From Thiotrichales bacterium (GTDB lineage Bacteria > Pseudomonadota > Gammaproteobacteria > PS1 > Pseudothioglobaceae): a stretch of 8,832 nt of DNA. Under the pieces are notes generated by a model that did no database searches, was not told where the DNA came from, and saw only the letters and a program-made list of their open reading frames with translations. The position numbers and the translations under genes were made by a program. Shown piece after piece: positions 1 to 7,540 of this stretch; position 1 is the stretch's first letter, and each line of letters begins with the position of its first letter. Where the stretch lies: the NCBI GenBank assembly GCA_002698045.1, contig NZUR01000002.1, positions 1-8,832 of the forward strand, in the 5' to 3' direction.

Positions 1-62
1 GATGTAGTTGCCATCGTAGCTGACAATACAAAGCCAGCAGTTGTTTTTAAATAACTTTTCAT
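1..62 (-). CDS. Secreted protein N-terminus, probably the ABC transporter substrate-binding protein (partial)
   Basis: Reading leftward from an ATG at 60-62, 20 codons remain open to the window edge: MKSYLKTTAGFVLSATMATT. This has the form of a Sec signal peptide, with one early lysine, then a hydrophobic stretch and small residues. A good Shine-Dalgarno sequence, AGGAG (68-72), lies five bases upstream. The gene is on the same strand as, and directly downstream of, four genes for the ATPases and permeases of a Liv-type importer. That set still lacks a periplasmic binding protein, so the natural inference is a LivK-like binding protein. The mature domain lies outside the window, so the identity rests on the signal peptide and context only. 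The 172-base gap before it suggests a separate promoter or higher expression, as is common for binding proteins. Confidence 0.65.
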   Translation of the reverse strand, partial: MKSYLKTTAGFVLSATMATT

Positions 63-139
63 TTTGTCTCCTAATTTTAAAAAAAGATTCCCTACGCTTA
101 AATATACATCAAGACGCATTTCCAATGGGATTCAAGGTA

Positions 140-170
140 ATGATAAACAGTTTTTTGTGCTTTGTGTTAA
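140..170 (-). promoter_or_regulatory. Possible promoter for the downstream secreted-protein gene
   Basis: On the minus strand, TTAACA (165-170) and TATCAT (140-145) match the sigma-70 -35 and -10 consensus at 5/6 each, but the spacer is 19 bases, longer than ideal. It lies in the 172-base gap between livM and the signal-peptide gene, in AT-rich DNA where chance matches are common. I see no hairpin terminator in this gap, so transcription from livM may also read through. Confidence 0.3.
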
Positions 171-234
171 AAATATTACAAAAAAAATGAACTAAACCTA
201 ACTACAGTATATCTTTCCACACAATTTAGAATAA

Positions 235-1608
235 CTATAGCTCTTTATTTTTCTCAGGAAGAATGCCGCCTGGAGAGAATCTCATTATTAAGAGCAATAT
301 AGTGCCCATAAAGACAAGTCTAAGATAGTGAACTCGATTTTCTATGAACTCTAATGGTGCGTTTCCTTCTTGAATATAGTTACCAAGCATTTCAACCACC
401 CAAAGTCCCATTGGGCCCGATTGAATCCAAATAAACCAGATAATAAAGGCACCTAAAACGGACCCTAAATTATTACCCGAACCACCAAGAATAACCATTA
501 CCCATATCAAAAAAGTAAATCGAAGGGGTTGATAAGCAGTAGGAATAAATATTCCATCATAGGTAACCAATAGAGCACCAGCAACACCAACAATTGCAGA
601 ACCTAAGACAAAAATTTGTAGATGTTGACGCTTAATATTCTTACCCATCGCCGAGGCTGCAACTTCATTATCTCTTATTGCTCTTACTTTCCTTCCCCAA
701 GGAGAATTTAAAGCAAGATTAGAAAGCAGTATGAAAGCAACTAAAATTAAAAGAATTAAACCTGAATAACTAAGCTTAACAAAAACGACTGATGCCCCTC
801 TAACATAGTCACCTAGCTTATCAATTTGATCTGATTGAGACAACAACTGAAGTTCTGATCTGTGAATCCAAGCAACAATATTTTGTAGCCATTCAGATTT
901 TTGCATATCGACTTCGTAAGGAACAGGCCTGGGAAGTCCATAAACATTCTTAAGACCACGTACAAACCAGTCTTCATTTTTAATGACATACAAAATAATT
1001 TCAGAAATACCCAGCGTTGCGATTGCAAGATAATCCGTCCTTAAACCTAAAGTTATCTTACCAATCCACCACGCTGCTCCAGCTGCAGCTAAACCTCCTA
1101 CCACCCATGAGAAAGCTACAGGAAGTCCAAAGCCACCTAAGTAACCTGTAATCGCAGGATCGACCTTTTCAATTAAATCTGCAGCCTCAGAGAAATAATA
1201 TCTTGTAAATAGGTAACCAATAACTACAATTACTGATACTAACCATTTATTAACGCCTCTTCTATTTAGTAATACTCCTGCAGCAATAGTCGCGACACCT
1301 AAGATCAAGGCGAAAAGCATTTTCATACCACCAGCATCTATCGCTTCAGTAACAGGCTGTTGAGCTATCAAAACTACGCTGACACCACCTAAAGCAGCAA
1401 ATCCCATAATTCCGACATTAAATAATCCCGCATAACCCCATTGGATATTAACACCTAGAGCCATAATAGCTGAAATCAAAGATAAGTTAATAATGCCAAG
1501 TACCAATGCCCATGATTGATTTAGACCTACAAATAAAAGTATGAGACCCATTATAGTAAAGCAAGCAATCGCTTTATTAGCTTGCCAAAAAGTATTTAAA
1601 TTATTCAC
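235..1608 (-). CDS. livM: Liv-type ABC transporter inner-membrane permease, LivM family, enlarged
   Basis: This is the second permease subunit of a branched-chain amino acid/amide (HAAT) importer. Numbering from the GTG start, family marks are the WGYAGLFNVG motif near residue 57 and YLAIATLG near 192. The cytoplasmic EAA-like loop GRKVRAIRDNEVAASAMG is near 305, with GGSGNNLGSVLGA near 375. At 457 residues it is much longer than most LivM proteins (about 300-425). The extra length seems to be a region of about 65 residues with two added hydrophobic segments (about 94-160) and a long polar loop (about 211-274), probably periplasmic. The GTG at 1606-1608 and the TTG at 1609-1611 are both possible starts. 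An AGG (1618-1620) lies nine or six bases ahead of them; I chose GTG as the commoner start. The gene overlaps the end of livH by 8 or 11 bases, implying translational coupling. The substrate cannot be read from the permease. Confidence 0.9.
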   Translation of the reverse strand: MNNLNTFWQANKAIACFTIMGLILLFVGLNQSWALVLGIINLSLISAIMALGVNIQWGYAGLFNVGIMGFAALGGVSVVLIAQQPVTEAIDAGGMKMLFALILGVATIAAGVLLNRRGVNKWLVSVIVVIGYLFTRYYFSEAADLIEKVDPAITGYLGGFGLPVAFSWVVGGLAAAGAAWWIGKITLGLRTDYLAIATLGISEIILYVIKNEDWFVRGLKNVYGLPRPVPYEVDMQKSEWLQNIVAWIHRSELQLLSQSDQIDKLGDYVRGASVVFVKLSYSGLILLILVAFILLSNLALNSPWGRKVRAIRDNEVAASAMGKNIKRQHLQIFVLGSAIVGVAGALLVTYDGIFIPTAYQPLRFTFLIWVMVILGGSGNNLGSVLGAFIIWFIWIQSGPMGLWVVEMLGNYIQEGNAPLEFIENRVHYLRLVFMGTILLLIMRFSPGGILPEKNKEL

Positions 1609-2638
1609 CAACTATCACCTTACCCTTAAACAATCCTGTAGGCCTTATTAAAAGAACAATAACCAAAATAACAAAGGATATTGCGTATTTATACTCTGTA
1701 CCAATAAGCTGGACTAAGGACGTAGGATGCATAGAAAGTGGTAGTAAATATATTAAAAATTTCTTGTATGCATAAGTGAGAAGTATCTCAGAAAATGCGA
1801 CCAAAAAGGCACCCGCAATTGCGCCTATAGGTGAGCCAATACCACCCACAATAACTGAGGCAAAAATTGGTAATAGTAATAAATGATATTGTTGAGGCGC
1901 AAAGCCTTTATCTAGGCCGTAAAGTGTTCCAGCAATCGTTGTAAAGAGAGCGACCAGTAACCAGGTTATTTGGACCACTTTATCAGGATCAATTCCAGAT
2001 AAAAGGGCCAACTCTTCGTTATCTGAATAGGCGCGCATGGCTTTTCCAGTTTTAGTTTTTTGTAAAAAATAGAATAGAAAAGAAACTAATAATAAAGCAA
2101 TAGTAATTGTTAAAAATTGAGATGTTTTTAGCGCAATACCTTGCTCAAGCCCAGTAAATGCCTTAAATTCTCTGACAGAAAAAATAAATCTCTCCCCGTC
2201 TCCAAACCTTTGAGCAGAAGCCCCCAATACAAACCTAACGATACCTCCTGTTACAAACATAATGCCTATTGAAGCTGTAATACCGATAATATTCTGCTTA
2301 GCCTTTATTCTTCGATAGTGCCTGTAGACTAATCTATCCATTGTGAGTAGATAAATTGACATGCCTATTAAGGCCATTGGAATTGCTAAAAGGGCGGTTG
2401 GCACGCCAGTTATTGTCCAACCTCTACTAATCATATAACCACTAATTAAAATAACAAGCATTGTTCCAAAAGCCATACTATCGCCCTGGGCAAAATTGGA
2501 AAACCTCAAAATTGAATAAACAAGAGTCACTGCCAAAGCGCCAAGCGCCAATTGAGAGCCGTAAGATAATGCTGGAAGAATTACAAAATTAGTTAGTAAA
2601 GCAAATGCATTAATAATATCAATTGATTCTGACGTCAT
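1601..2638 (-). CDS. livH: Liv-type ABC transporter inner-membrane permease, LivH family
   Basis: This is the first permease subunit of the importer; it forms the membrane channel together with LivM. Diagnostic features are the conserved N-terminal stretch ending NFAQGDSMAFG (48-58; NFAHGE in many relatives), the EAA-like ATPase-docking loop GKAMRAYSDNEELALLSGI (198-216), and GGIGSPIGAIAGA (265-277). Several hydrophobic membrane segments are spread along its 345 residues, somewhat above the usual 290-310. A polar loop (about 140-170) and a region near 290-315 account for much of the excess. The ATG directly follows the livF stop codon with no gap, and its ribosome binding site lies inside the end of livF. 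UrtB-like urea permeases and amide permeases share this fold, so the solute is uncertain. Confidence 0.92.
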   Translation of the reverse strand: MTSESIDIINAFALLTNFVILPALSYGSQLALGALAVTLVYSILRFSNFAQGDSMAFGTMLVILISGYMISRGWTITGVPTALLAIPMALIGMSIYLLTMDRLVYRHYRRIKAKQNIIGITASIGIMFVTGGIVRFVLGASAQRFGDGERFIFSVREFKAFTGLEQGIALKTSQFLTITIALLLVSFLFYFLQKTKTGKAMRAYSDNEELALLSGIDPDKVVQITWLLVALFTTIAGTLYGLDKGFAPQQYHLLLLPIFASVIVGGIGSPIGAIAGAFLVAFSEILLTYAYKKFLIYLLPLSMHPTSLVQLIGTEYKYAISFVILVIVLLIRPTGLFKGKVIVGE

Positions 2639-3343
2639 CTACCCTCCTAAAAATTTCTTTCTAACTTCAGGGTTATTTATGAGCTCTTTACCTGTGCCTG
2701 TATGCTCATTGCGTCCAGAAACTAAAACGTAACCCTTATCTGCTATATTTAGTGCCTGCTGTGCATTTTGTTCAACCATTAGAACCGCCATTCCTGCATT
2801 TCTAACATCAAGTATATTTGAAAAAATTTCATCCATTACTATAGGTGATACTCCTGCAGTGGGCTCATCTAGAAGCATAACTGAAGGCCTTGTCATCATA
2901 GCTCTTCCAAAAGCAACCTGTTGCCTTTGACCACCCGATAATTGCTCAGCTAATTGTTTTCGCTTCTCATGGAGTATAGGAAATAATTCATAAACCTCAT
3001 CAATAGTTTTGCTAATATCATCTTTCCTAATAAATCCACCCATTTGAAGATTTTCTTCAACTGTCATTGAAGGAAAAACATTTTTTGACTGAGGGACAAA
3101 TGCTAGACCATGATTAATTCTTTCTTGTGTAGACAGCATTGAAATATCCTTGCCATCAAATTTTACTGAGCCTGACGTTGCCTCCAGCATTCCAAGTAGC
3201 ACTCTCATGACAGTTGACTTTCCAGCGCCATTCGGACCAACAATTACTGCAAGCTCACCCTTCTCTACCTCAACAGAGCACTCATGTAATATTGGCACTA
3301 CACCATAAGATGCAACTAAATTTTTTCCTTCAAGATAAGCCAT
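2639..3343 (-). CDS. livF: Liv-type ABC transporter ATPase, LivF family
   Basis: This is one of two cytoplasmic ATPases that energise the LivH/LivM channel. The ABC landmarks are in order: Walker A GPNGAGKS (36-43), Q-loop glutamine in VPQ (85), signature LSGGQ (135-139) and Walker B VMLLDE (155-160). The next motif reads VEQN, with glutamine where most ABC ATPases have the H-loop histidine. That substitution is typical of the LivF branch and separates it from LivG. Its length of 234 residues is normal for the family. The ATG overlaps the livG stop codon by one base (TAATG), so translation is probably coupled to livG. No strong Shine-Dalgarno sequence of its own is visible. Confidence 0.95.
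   Translation of the reverse strand: MAYLEGKNLVASYGVVPILHECSVEVEKGELAVIVGPNGAGKSTVMRVLLGMLEATSGSVKFDGKDISMLSTQERINHGLAFVPQSKNVFPSMTVEENLQMGGFIRKDDISKTIDEVYELFPILHEKRKQLAEQLSGGQRQQVAFGRAMMTRPSVMLLDEPTAGVSPIVMDEIFSNILDVRNAGMAVLMVEQNAQQALNIADKGYVLVSGRNEHTGTGKELINNPEVRKKFLGG
2642..2648 (-). promoter_or_regulatory. Strong ribosome binding site for livH inside livF
   Basis: The minus strand reads AGGAGGG followed by TAG then ATG. The near-perfect anti-16S match lies within the last codons of livF (Leu-Gly-Gly-stop). It fixes the livH start at 2638 and couples termination of livF to initiation of livH. Confidence 0.8.
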
Positions 3344-4119
3344 TAAGTAGTAGCCTCAGTCTTAATTCCTTTGCCTAAATAGGCCTCAATAACCGCATCA
3401 CTGCTCTTAATCTCATCAGGTGTGCCAGTTGTCAAAATTTGACCTTCAGCTAAAACTACTACTGGATTACAAAGCCTAGAAATAAAATCCATATCATGCT
3501 CGATCATACAAAATGTATAACCCCTTTCAGAGTTCAGTCTTAAGATGGCTTCACCGATCTGTTTAAGTAATGTACGATTAACTCCTGCGCCAACTTCATC
3601 CAAAAGAACTACCTTGGCGTCTACCATCATGGTTCGAGCCAACTCTAATAATTTTTTCTGACCTCCAGAAAGGTTGCCTGCTCTCTCGTTTTTAAGATGA
3701 CTAATACTTAGAAAGTCAATAACTTCCTCTGCCTTTGTCTGAAGAGTATTCTCTTCTTCTTGAATTTGTCTTCTCTTTAACCAAGTATTCATCAAACTTT
3801 CACCTAACTGATTGGCTGGCACCATCATCAAGTTCTCTAATACACTTAATGTTGGGAACTCGTGCGCAATCTGAAAGGTTCTTAACAATCCCTTATGAAA
3901 AAGTTGGTGTGACGTTAGTTCTGTAACATCTTCGCCATCCAAGATGATTTCGCCTTCTGTTGGCTGATAAAGTCCAGCAATAAGGTTAAACATTGTAGTT
4001 TTGCCTGCACCATTTGGTCCTACTAAACCTGTAATAGAACCCCTATCAATATGCAGGTCAACACCGTCAACTGCCTTGATTCCACCAAAATGTTTTGATA
4101 AGTTGTTAACTGTAATCAT
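3343..4119 (-). CDS. livG: Liv-type ABC transporter ATPase, LivG family
   Basis: This is the first gene of the transporter operon and encodes the second cytoplasmic ATPase. Visible motifs are Walker A GPNGAGKTT (34-42), Q-loop Gln83 in RTFQ, signature LSGGQKK (150-156), Walker B VVLLDE (170-175) and H-loop His208 in IEHD. The RTFQI segment and the long helical insertion (about 105-135) between the Q-loop and the signature are usual in LivG. Its length of 258 residues fits the family. The ATG at 4119 has a weak AAGG (in GAAGG) ahead of it. The C-terminal segment ending AYLGKG is the usual LivG/LivF tail. A urea (UrtD) or amide transporter cannot be excluded from this subunit alone. Confidence 0.95.
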   Translation of the reverse strand: MITVNNLSKHFGGIKAVDGVDLHIDRGSITGLVGPNGAGKTTMFNLIAGLYQPTEGEIILDGEDVTELTSHQLFHKGLLRTFQIAHEFPTLSVLENLMMVPANQLGESLMNTWLKRRQIQEEENTLQTKAEEVIDFLSISHLKNERAGNLSGGQKKLLELARTMMVDAKVVLLDEVGAGVNRTLLKQIGEAILRLNSERGYTFCMIEHDMDFISRLCNPVVVLAEGQILTTGTPDEIKSSDAVIEAYLGKGIKTEATT

Positions 4120-4176
4120 TATTCAAGCCTTCGATTGAACTGCATTTACCAAAAAGTGCTAAATTATCCTGAAAAA

Positions 4177-4205
4177 ATAATAGCTGTGTTACCCTTTTAA
4201 GGCAA
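4177..4205 (-). promoter_or_regulatory. Candidate sigma-70 promoter for the liv operon
   Basis: The minus strand carries TTGCCT (4200-4205) and TATTAT (4177-4182) separated by exactly 17 bases. The matches to TTGACA and TATAAT are 4/6 and 5/6. The -35 box overlaps the last codons of yciI. Transcription would start near 4170, leaving a leader of about 50 bases before livG. I saw no operator palindrome or riboswitch-like fold in that leader. Confidence 0.5.
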
Positions 4206-4496
4206 AACTTTATTAAAAGTTTTAACGACAACGCTTGAATATACGCCCGCTTCGACATACGGATCAGAATCAGCCCAAGCGCGGGCTTCCTTAAGATTTT
4301 CAAACTCAGCCACAACGAGTGATCCCGTGAAACCAGCCTCACCTGGATCTTTAGTATCAATAGCTGGATGAGGGCCAGCCAAAATAAGTCGACCTTCATC
4401 CTTTAATTTGTTTAGTCGAGCAACATGATCTGGGCGCGCACCCATTCGCTTTTCAAGACTATTTTCAATATCCTGTGAAATAATAGCATACAACAT
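4197..4496 (-). CDS. yciI: YciI family protein
   Basis: A 99-residue protein that resembles enterobacterial YciI over its whole length, including [17 protein letters not shown] (21-37), the AGPHPAID segment (40-47), [11 protein letters not shown] (55-65) and the conserved [12 protein letters not shown] (75-86). The family has a ferredoxin-like alpha/beta fold. A His/Asp pair is proposed as an active site in the Haemophilus homologue; His24 and Asp33 are the likely equivalents here. The cellular reaction of YciI is not established; related domains include muconolactone-isomerase-like and dehydrochlorinase-like enzymes. It is the last gene of the kdsA-dapB-yciI unit, ten bases after dapB. Its Shine-Dalgarno sequence, AAGGTG, overlaps the dapB stop codon. 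Confidence 0.92.
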   Translation of the reverse strand: MLYAIISQDIENSLEKRMGARPDHVARLNKLKDEGRLILAGPHPAIDTKDPGEAGFTGSLVVAEFENLKEARAWADSDPYVEAGVYSSVVVKTFNKVLP

Positions 4497-4502
4497 TTAA
4501 TT

Positions 4503-4506
4503 CACC

Positions 4507-4509
<3 letters not shown>
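4503..4509 (-). promoter_or_regulatory. Ribosome binding site of yciI overlapping the dapB stop codon
   Basis: The minus strand reads TAAGGTG, where TAA is the dapB stop and AAGG is an anti-16S match eight bases before the yciI ATG. This indicates one transcript with linked translation. Confidence 0.6.
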
Positions 4510-6070
<1,561 letters not shown>

Positions 6071-6102
6071 GTACTTCACTCAAGACTTAAATATATACGT
6101 AA

Positions 6103-6132
6103 ATTATATTCGTTTAAAATAAGCATTGTTAT
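6103..6132 (-). promoter_or_regulatory. Candidate promoter for kdsA-dapB-yciI
   Basis: On the minus strand a perfect TATAAT (6103-6108) follows ATAACA (6127-6132, 4/6 match to the -35 box) with an 18-base spacer. Transcription would start near 6096, about 26 bases before the kdsA ATG. It interleaves with the trpC promoter on the other strand. Confidence 0.5.
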
Positions 6133-6135
6133 AAA
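6127..6135 (+). promoter_or_regulatory. Possible extended -10 promoter for trpC
   Basis: The plus strand reads TG-T-TATAAA (6127-6135), which fits the extended -10 form TGnTATAAT except for the last base. No convincing -35 box is seen 16-18 bases upstream. A start site about seven bases after the box would fall near 6142, only about six bases before the trpC ATG, predicting an almost leaderless transcript. Confidence 0.35.
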
Positions 6136-6147
6136 TTCATTAAAACC

Positions 6148-6948
6148 ATGCCACAAAAGACGCCTGACATACTCAAAAAAATTGTTGCCAGAAAGCATGA
6201 AGAGGTTGCAGAGTCAATCAGTCGTGTTCCAATGGAGAGAATGATCGAACTTACAAAGTTTGCCGATAGCACTCGTGGTTTCTATAACACTCTAAAAGAT
6301 AAAGTAGACAGCCGCCAAAGTGGCATCATTGCTGAAATTAAGAAGGCCTCACCAAGTAAAGGCGTACTTCGAGAGAACTTCGAGCCAATTGAAATTGCAA
6401 AAAGCTATGAGGAAGGAGGGGCAAGCTGTCTTTCTATCTTGACTGATAGAGATTTTTTTCAGGGTGACCCTCAATATCTAATTAAGGCTCGCGCTGCAGT
6501 ATCAATTCCAGTGATACGAAAAGATTTCATTATTCATCCTTATCAAGTATATGAATCAAGAGCAATGGGTGCAGATTGCATTTTATTGATTGCTTCTTGC
6601 CTAGAAGATAAAGAAATAAAAACACTGAGCGATCTTGCGTTATCTCTCAAGATGGATGTTTTAGTTGAGGTTCACGATTTAAATGAACTCCATCGAGCTC
6701 TAAAAAGTAATTTGCCAATGATTGGGATTAACAACAGAGATCTTCGCAGCTTTGATGTTAGTCTTCAGACTACTATTGATTTGCTGGATGAAATTAGTGA
6801 TGATAAACTTGTGATTACTGAGTCAGGTATCACATCAAAGGCTGATGTAGAATTGATGCATAATAACAATGTGTTTGGATTTTTGGTTGGTGAGGCATTT
6901 ATGAGACATTCTGATCCTGGCCAACAACTTAAGGAGTTTTTTGGATGA
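6148..6948 (+). CDS. trpC: Indole-3-glycerol-phosphate synthase
   Basis: TrpC closes and decarboxylates carboxyphenylamino-deoxyribulose phosphate to indole-3-glycerol phosphate, the fourth step from chorismate to tryptophan. It is a soluble TIM barrel. Expected catalytic residues are present: Glu63 and Lys65 in IIAEIKKASPSKG, Lys125 in IRKDF, Glu174 in LVEVHD, Asn195 in GINNRDL, Glu225 and Ser226 in ITESGI. LVGEAFM (246-252) forms a phosphate-binding loop. Its 266 residues match single-domain TrpC; there is no TrpF fusion. The start fits the family N-terminus (TPDILKKIVARK), yet no Shine-Dalgarno sequence precedes the ATG. No trpG or trpD lies directly upstream, where kdsA diverges, so trpC here is split from the usual trpGDC cluster. 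The downstream gene overlaps it by four bases. Confidence 0.97.
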   Translation: MPQKTPDILKKIVARKHEEVAESISRVPMERMIELTKFADSTRGFYNTLKDKVDSRQSGIIAEIKKASPSKGVLRENFEPIEIAKSYEEGGASCLSILTDRDFFQGDPQYLIKARAAVSIPVIRKDFIIHPYQVYESRAMGADCILLIASCLEDKEIKTLSDLALSLKMDVLVEVHDLNELHRALKSNLPMIGINNRDLRSFDVSLQTTIDLLDEISDDKLVITESGITSKADVELMHNNNVFGFLVGEAFMRHSDPGQQLKEFFG

Positions 6949-7358
6949 ATATTTCTGTTAACTGGGTGGACGGAATGTTAATGGTAGGAAAGTCTGATAG
7001 TGGGCATGCTATTACTATGGACGGACCACCAGAAATTGGTGGTGAAAATTTAGGCGTCAGGCCAATGGAAATGCTACTTCTGGGGATGGCTGGTTGCACT
7101 ATGATTGATGTCGTCACTACACTTAAAAAAATGCGCGAAGATCTTCTGTATTGTGAAACCAAAGTTAGTGCAGATCGTGCTGATGAATACCCAAAAGTTT
7201 TTACCAATATTCACATTCACTTTATTGTTAAAGGTAAAGATCTCGATTCAAAGAAGGTTAATAAAGCAATCACCCTTTCAGCTGAAAAGTACTGTTCAGC
7301 ATCAATTATGTTAGGTAAAACTGCAACCATTACTCATGATTTTGAAATTATTGAATAA
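6945..7358 (+). CDS. OsmC/YhfA-family protein, probable thiol peroxidase
   Basis: A 137-residue protein of the OsmC superfamily. Members reduce organic hydroperoxides through a pair of cysteines; the YhfA-like branch has no firmly assigned substrate. The first conserved cysteine, Cys51, lies in GMAGCTMIDVV, at the start of the central helix after the RPMEMLLLG stretch (39-47). The second, Cys117, lies in AEKYCSAS, as expected for the redox pair. The N-terminal strand segment (VDGMLMVGKSDSGHAITMD) fits the swapped-dimer fold. ATGA overlap with trpC indicates shared transcription and coupled translation. From memory, an OsmC-family gene also lies near trpC in Pseudomonas, beside crp/vfr and speD. 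Here it directly follows trpC with no crp between them. Confidence 0.88.
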   Translation: MNISVNWVDGMLMVGKSDSGHAITMDGPPEIGGENLGVRPMEMLLLGMAGCTMIDVVTTLKKMREDLLYCETKVSADRADEYPKVFTNIHIHFIVKGKDLDSKKVNKAITLSAEKYCSASIMLGKTATITHDFEIIE

Positions 7359-7389
7359 TATTTTATTAAACCCTGATTACTAAAATATT
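7357..7389 (+). repeat. AT-only inverted repeat between the OsmC-family gene and tRNA-Ser
   Basis: AATATTTTA (7357-7365) and TAAAATATT (7381-7389) are perfect nine-base inverted copies separated by 15 bases. The first arm overlaps the stop codon of the OsmC-family gene. It could form a weak transcript-end hairpin, but it has no G-C pair and no following T-run, and such repeats arise by chance in AT-rich spacers. Confidence 0.3.
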
Positions 7390-7407
7390 CATCTAAAATA
7401 ATTCCAG

Positions 7408-7413
7408 TATAAT
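7408..7413 (+). promoter_or_regulatory. -10 box of the tRNA-Ser promoter
   Basis: A perfect TATAAT lies 12 bases before the mature tRNA 5' end, placing a start site near 7420. The region 16-18 bases upstream has no good -35 hexamer, so only the -10 element is supported. Confidence 0.5.
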
Positions 7414-7424
7414 ATTCCTTCTTC

Positions 7425-7516
7425 GGAGAGATGGCCGAGTGGCTGAAGGCGCTCCCCTGCTAAGGGAGTAAAGGCTTTAACTCCTTTCGAGGGTTCGAAT
7501 CCCTCTCTCTCCGCCA
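7425..7516 (+). tRNA. tRNA-Ser(GCU)
   Basis: A complete class II tRNA with all arms readable. The acceptor stem GGAGAGA (7425-7431) pairs with TCTCTCC (7506-7512). The anticodon stem CTCCC/GGGAG (7452-7456 and 7464-7468) encloses the loop CTGCTAA, with anticodon GCT (7459-7461) reading AGC and AGU serine codons. The long variable arm pairs AAAGG (7470-7474) with CCTTT (7483-7487), as serine tRNAs require. The T arm is GAGGG-TTCGAAT-CCCTC (7489-7505). The discriminator is G (7513), and the CCA end (7514-7516) is encoded. It lies convergent to the aminotransferase gene, 24 bases from its stop codon. Confidence 0.98.
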
Positions 7517-7540
7517 CTCATTTTATTTAGCCTCTATTAC

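Noticed and set aside
180..188. Run of eight T on the minus strand after livM, as a possible terminator
   Set aside because: No stable hairpin with G-C pairs precedes it; the spacer is simply AT-rich.
813..1028. 71-codon minus-strand open frame within livM
   Set aside because: A shifted-frame shadow of livM with no domain and no initiation signal.
4120..4170. Leader of the liv operon as a riboswitch or attenuator
   Set aside because: It is only about 50 bases and shows no leader peptide, paired terminator/antiterminator or known aptamer core.
4106..4399. Open frame of 97 codons on the minus strand overlapping yciI and the liv leader
   Set aside because: It is another frame of yciI; its translation has no recognisable motif, while yciI matches a known family along its full length.
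6929..7207. 92-codon minus-strand open frame opposite the OsmC-family gene
   Set aside because: It is antisense to a well-supported gene, has low-complexity composition and no supporting ribosome site or motif.
7425..7540. tRNA-Ser 3' end as an integration (att) site
   Set aside because: There is no integrase, no repeated copy of the tRNA 3' end and no foreign-looking DNA beside it.
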